Positions 62,737-64,000 of a DNA stretch of 64,000 nucleotides are shown here, piece by piece. Every line of letters starts with the position of its first letter. The stretch's first letter is position 1. Made by a program: the position numbers and the translations under genes. The DNA lies in IMG/VR virus record IMGVR_UViG_3300027792_000002, positions 1 to 64,000 of that record. The stretch is one strand, 5' to 3'. The stretch comes from a virus. The notes below the pieces were generated by a model. The model searched no databases, had not been told where the DNA came from, and worked only from the letters and a program-made list of their open reading frames with translations.

Positions 62737-63190
62737 ACGTTTTTTCTTTCCATTTGATATAGCCTAAAAATGTTGGTTCTAATTCCATCTTGATTTTTTC
62801 GCACCGTATATAGGCAAGGTTATTGGTATATGGTTTGTGATTATAAGGGTACGTATATCTCATGTATATACTTTCTTGTTCTTGTCTGTTCCATTCCCAT
62901 ATATATTCTTCCTCAAAAGCATAGCCTGATGGGGCATAGGTTATGTGTTCTTTATCTAAAAGCAAATATGTGTATTCGCGGTCAAATATTTCAAAACAAG
63001 AAAACCATTTGCCAAGTTCATTGCCCCCTTCATCTGTTATAAAGCGGAAACCAACCACAACTTTGTTGCTGTCCGCTTTCAAATAATTCAGGTATTCTTT
63101 TTGTAGTTGGCTTTCGCTTTTTTGCCCGAATGAAATAAATGCCATTGATAATATCAAAACAAAGCTTGATATTTTAGATAAAATTTTCAT
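62726..63190 (-). CDS. Secreted hypothetical protein (154 aa)
   Basis: The 154-aa product starts with a signal peptide (MKILSKISSFVLILSMAFIS) and is tyrosine rich (YTYLLLDKEHITYAPSGYAF, YMRYTYPYNHKPYTNN). It overlaps the zinc-finger gene start by 11 bases. It probably reaches the periplasm. Function unknown. Confidence 0.6.
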   Translation of the reverse strand: MKILSKISSFVLILSMAFISFGQKSESQLQKEYLNYLKADSNKVVVGFRFITDEGGNELGKWFSCFEIFDREYTYLLLDKEHITYAPSGYAFEEEYIWEWNRQEQESIYMRYTYPYNHKPYTNNLAYIRCEKIKMELEPTFLGYIKWKEKTYGL

Positions 63191-63251
63191 AATTGTTTTT
63201 TTTGATTACACCAAAATTAAACATTGATTTGCTTTCAAAACATGACGAAAA

Positions 63252-63620
63252 TCATACTAATAGTATTGATTTTTGGAATTTCTCCAATAATTCCGGGCTT
63301 TCCTTTTTCAGGAAGGCGCATAATTTTTGGTATTTTGTAGATTTTTCACGTGGAAACAATTCAGGCTCTAAGTTGAGGTAATATACAGTCACAGGGTTGT
63401 TTTCTTCGATTACAGTGTAAAGAGGCTCGAATAAGTGGCTGTTTGCCTTGTCCGACACCCTGCGGTGTACTGCGTGGTATTCGATGCCCGTCCACCTCGA
63501 TATTTGGCGGCACGTCAATTGCTTCCTTTCTTTTAGGCAGCGGACAATCCTTCCTGTATGACTTTTCCATCTCCGTTGGTTGGATTCGTCAAAATAAGTT
63601 GCCAAACTGTTGTTGTTCAT
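63252..63620 (-). CDS. Winged-helix-like regulator (122 aa)
   Basis: The 122-aa product has a winged-helix-like stretch (VRCLKERKQLTCRQISRWTG, IEYHAVHRRVSDK) followed by a short beta wing (YTVIEENNPVTVYYLNLEPE). It is probably a transcription regulator of the replication/recombination operon. It lies four bases upstream of 63625-63792's end. Confidence 0.6.
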   Translation of the reverse strand: MNNNSLATYFDESNQRRWKSHTGRIVRCLKERKQLTCRQISRWTGIEYHAVHRRVSDKANSHLFEPLYTVIEENNPVTVYYLNLEPELFPREKSTKYQKLCAFLKKESPELLEKFQKSILLV

Positions 63621-63624
63621 AATT

Positions 63625-63792
63625 TTAAGTTTTATCGTGGCTCATATCAGTATCATTTGTTTCATATTGATTGCATAAATGTTCAAATTCTTTATCGTAA
63701 ATCACTATATTAAATATCTTTAAACATTCGTAATATGTTTGTCCACCCAATTTAATTTCTTTAAGGTGTTTGCAATGTCTGCATTTTATCAT
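63625..63792 (-). CDS. Small CxxC protein (55 aa)
   Basis: A frame from ATG 63790-63792 to TAA 63625-63627 encodes MIKCRHCKHLKEIKLGGQTY..., with a CxxC start and two more cysteines, so probably a zinc site. Its ATG overlaps the TGA of the gene to its right. Confidence 0.6.
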   Translation of the reverse strand: MIKCRHCKHLKEIKLGGQTYYECLKIFNIVIYDKEFEHLCNQYETNDTDMSHDKT

Positions 63793-64000
63793 ATCCTTTC
63801 ACTATTTAATATTTGTTGCAAAATGGTTTGATAACGAAGCACTAGCCTTTCGATGCACCTATTTATAGTATCAATATCATTTATATATTTCAGGCGCAAT
63901 TCAGGAAATGTTCCGGCAAATCCATTTATGCTTTCGATCTTGCGTTCCTTTTTTTTCTCGAAATGTTTGATGCCTTCAAGTATTTCGATACACGATTGAT
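63789..64000 (-). CDS. Partial gene running off the right edge
   Basis: The 70 visible codons stop in TGA at 63789-63791, overlapping the next ATG. The product is helical (IEILEGIKHFEKKKERKIES, INRCIERLVLRYQTILQQIL). The start is outside the window. Function cannot be judged. Confidence 0.55.
   Translation of the reverse strand, partial: QSCIEILEGIKHFEKKKERKIESINGFAGTFPELRLKYINDIDTINRCIERLVLRYQTILQQILNSERI

Noticed and set aside
1-64000. Search for integron integrase, other integrases, reverse transcriptase or diversity-generating retroelement
   Set aside because: No protein in the window shows the motifs of a tyrosine or serine recombinase or a reverse transcriptase; repeats in the fibres show no template/variable pair.

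Overview
The window looks like most of the genome of a tailed phage or prophage (siphovirus-like, HK97-type capsid) of a Bacteroidota host. Supporting signs are promoters of the Bacteroidota type (TTTG at -33, about 19-20 bases, TAnnTTTG at -7), an AT-rich genome, and a complete siphovirus morphogenesis block. No tRNA gene of normal layout, rRNA, CRISPR array, or tyrosine or serine recombinase was found. The gene at the right edge runs off the window.

Layout. 1-1200: a few minus-strand small genes. 1250-4160: cassette array 1. 4154-7001: minus-strand operon of small early genes. 7002-7257: divergent promoter/operator region. 7258-8454: plus-strand genes including the terminase small subunit. 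8455-9008: intergenic region between convergent operons. 9009-11813: second minus-strand operon, including a miniature terminase-like ATPase and two stand-alone Ig-like domains. 11952-16283: plus-strand accessory genes (HNH nuclease, Dam-type methylase, zinc ribbons). 16368-46109: late operon in the order terminase, portal, protease, capsid, decoration, connectors, tail tube, tape measure, tail tip, fibres, membrane protein and M15 endolysin. 46197-64000: minus-strand regulatory and replication genes (DnaB-like helicase, NinG-like nuclease, DnaA-like domain, putative SSB, PD-(D/E)XK nuclease), interrupted by cassette arrays 2 (46455-47958) and 3 (51674-57155).

The most striking feature is the three arrays. 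Each is a run of 0.1-1 kb units. In most units the two ends are complementary copies of a 7-9 base core (GTTRRRY-like at the left, RYYYAAC-like at the right), and the units are separated by long imperfect palindromes. This is the diagnostic architecture of integron gene cassettes and attC sites. About 22 sites are visible and no integrase is, so these are CALIN-like arrays carried by a phage. Cargo includes a split RlmN/Cfr-like radical SAM enzyme, an ASCH protein, ribbon-helix-helix proteins, a lipoprotein and many unknowns. One cassette carries two tRNA-like sequences in circularly permuted order with UUCG-capped acceptor stems. Two nearly identical gene-less mini-cassettes in arrays 1 and 2 differ by an exact inversion of the 15-base attC hairpin loop.

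Other points: signal peptides on several predicted virion proteins; a terminase with an apparent second, degenerate nuclease-like domain; repeated palindromic ATTTAACAT operators over late promoters; and a small-RNA gene with its own promoter and terminator at 59814-59930. Functions were assigned by reading motifs by eye, and no database search was possible.
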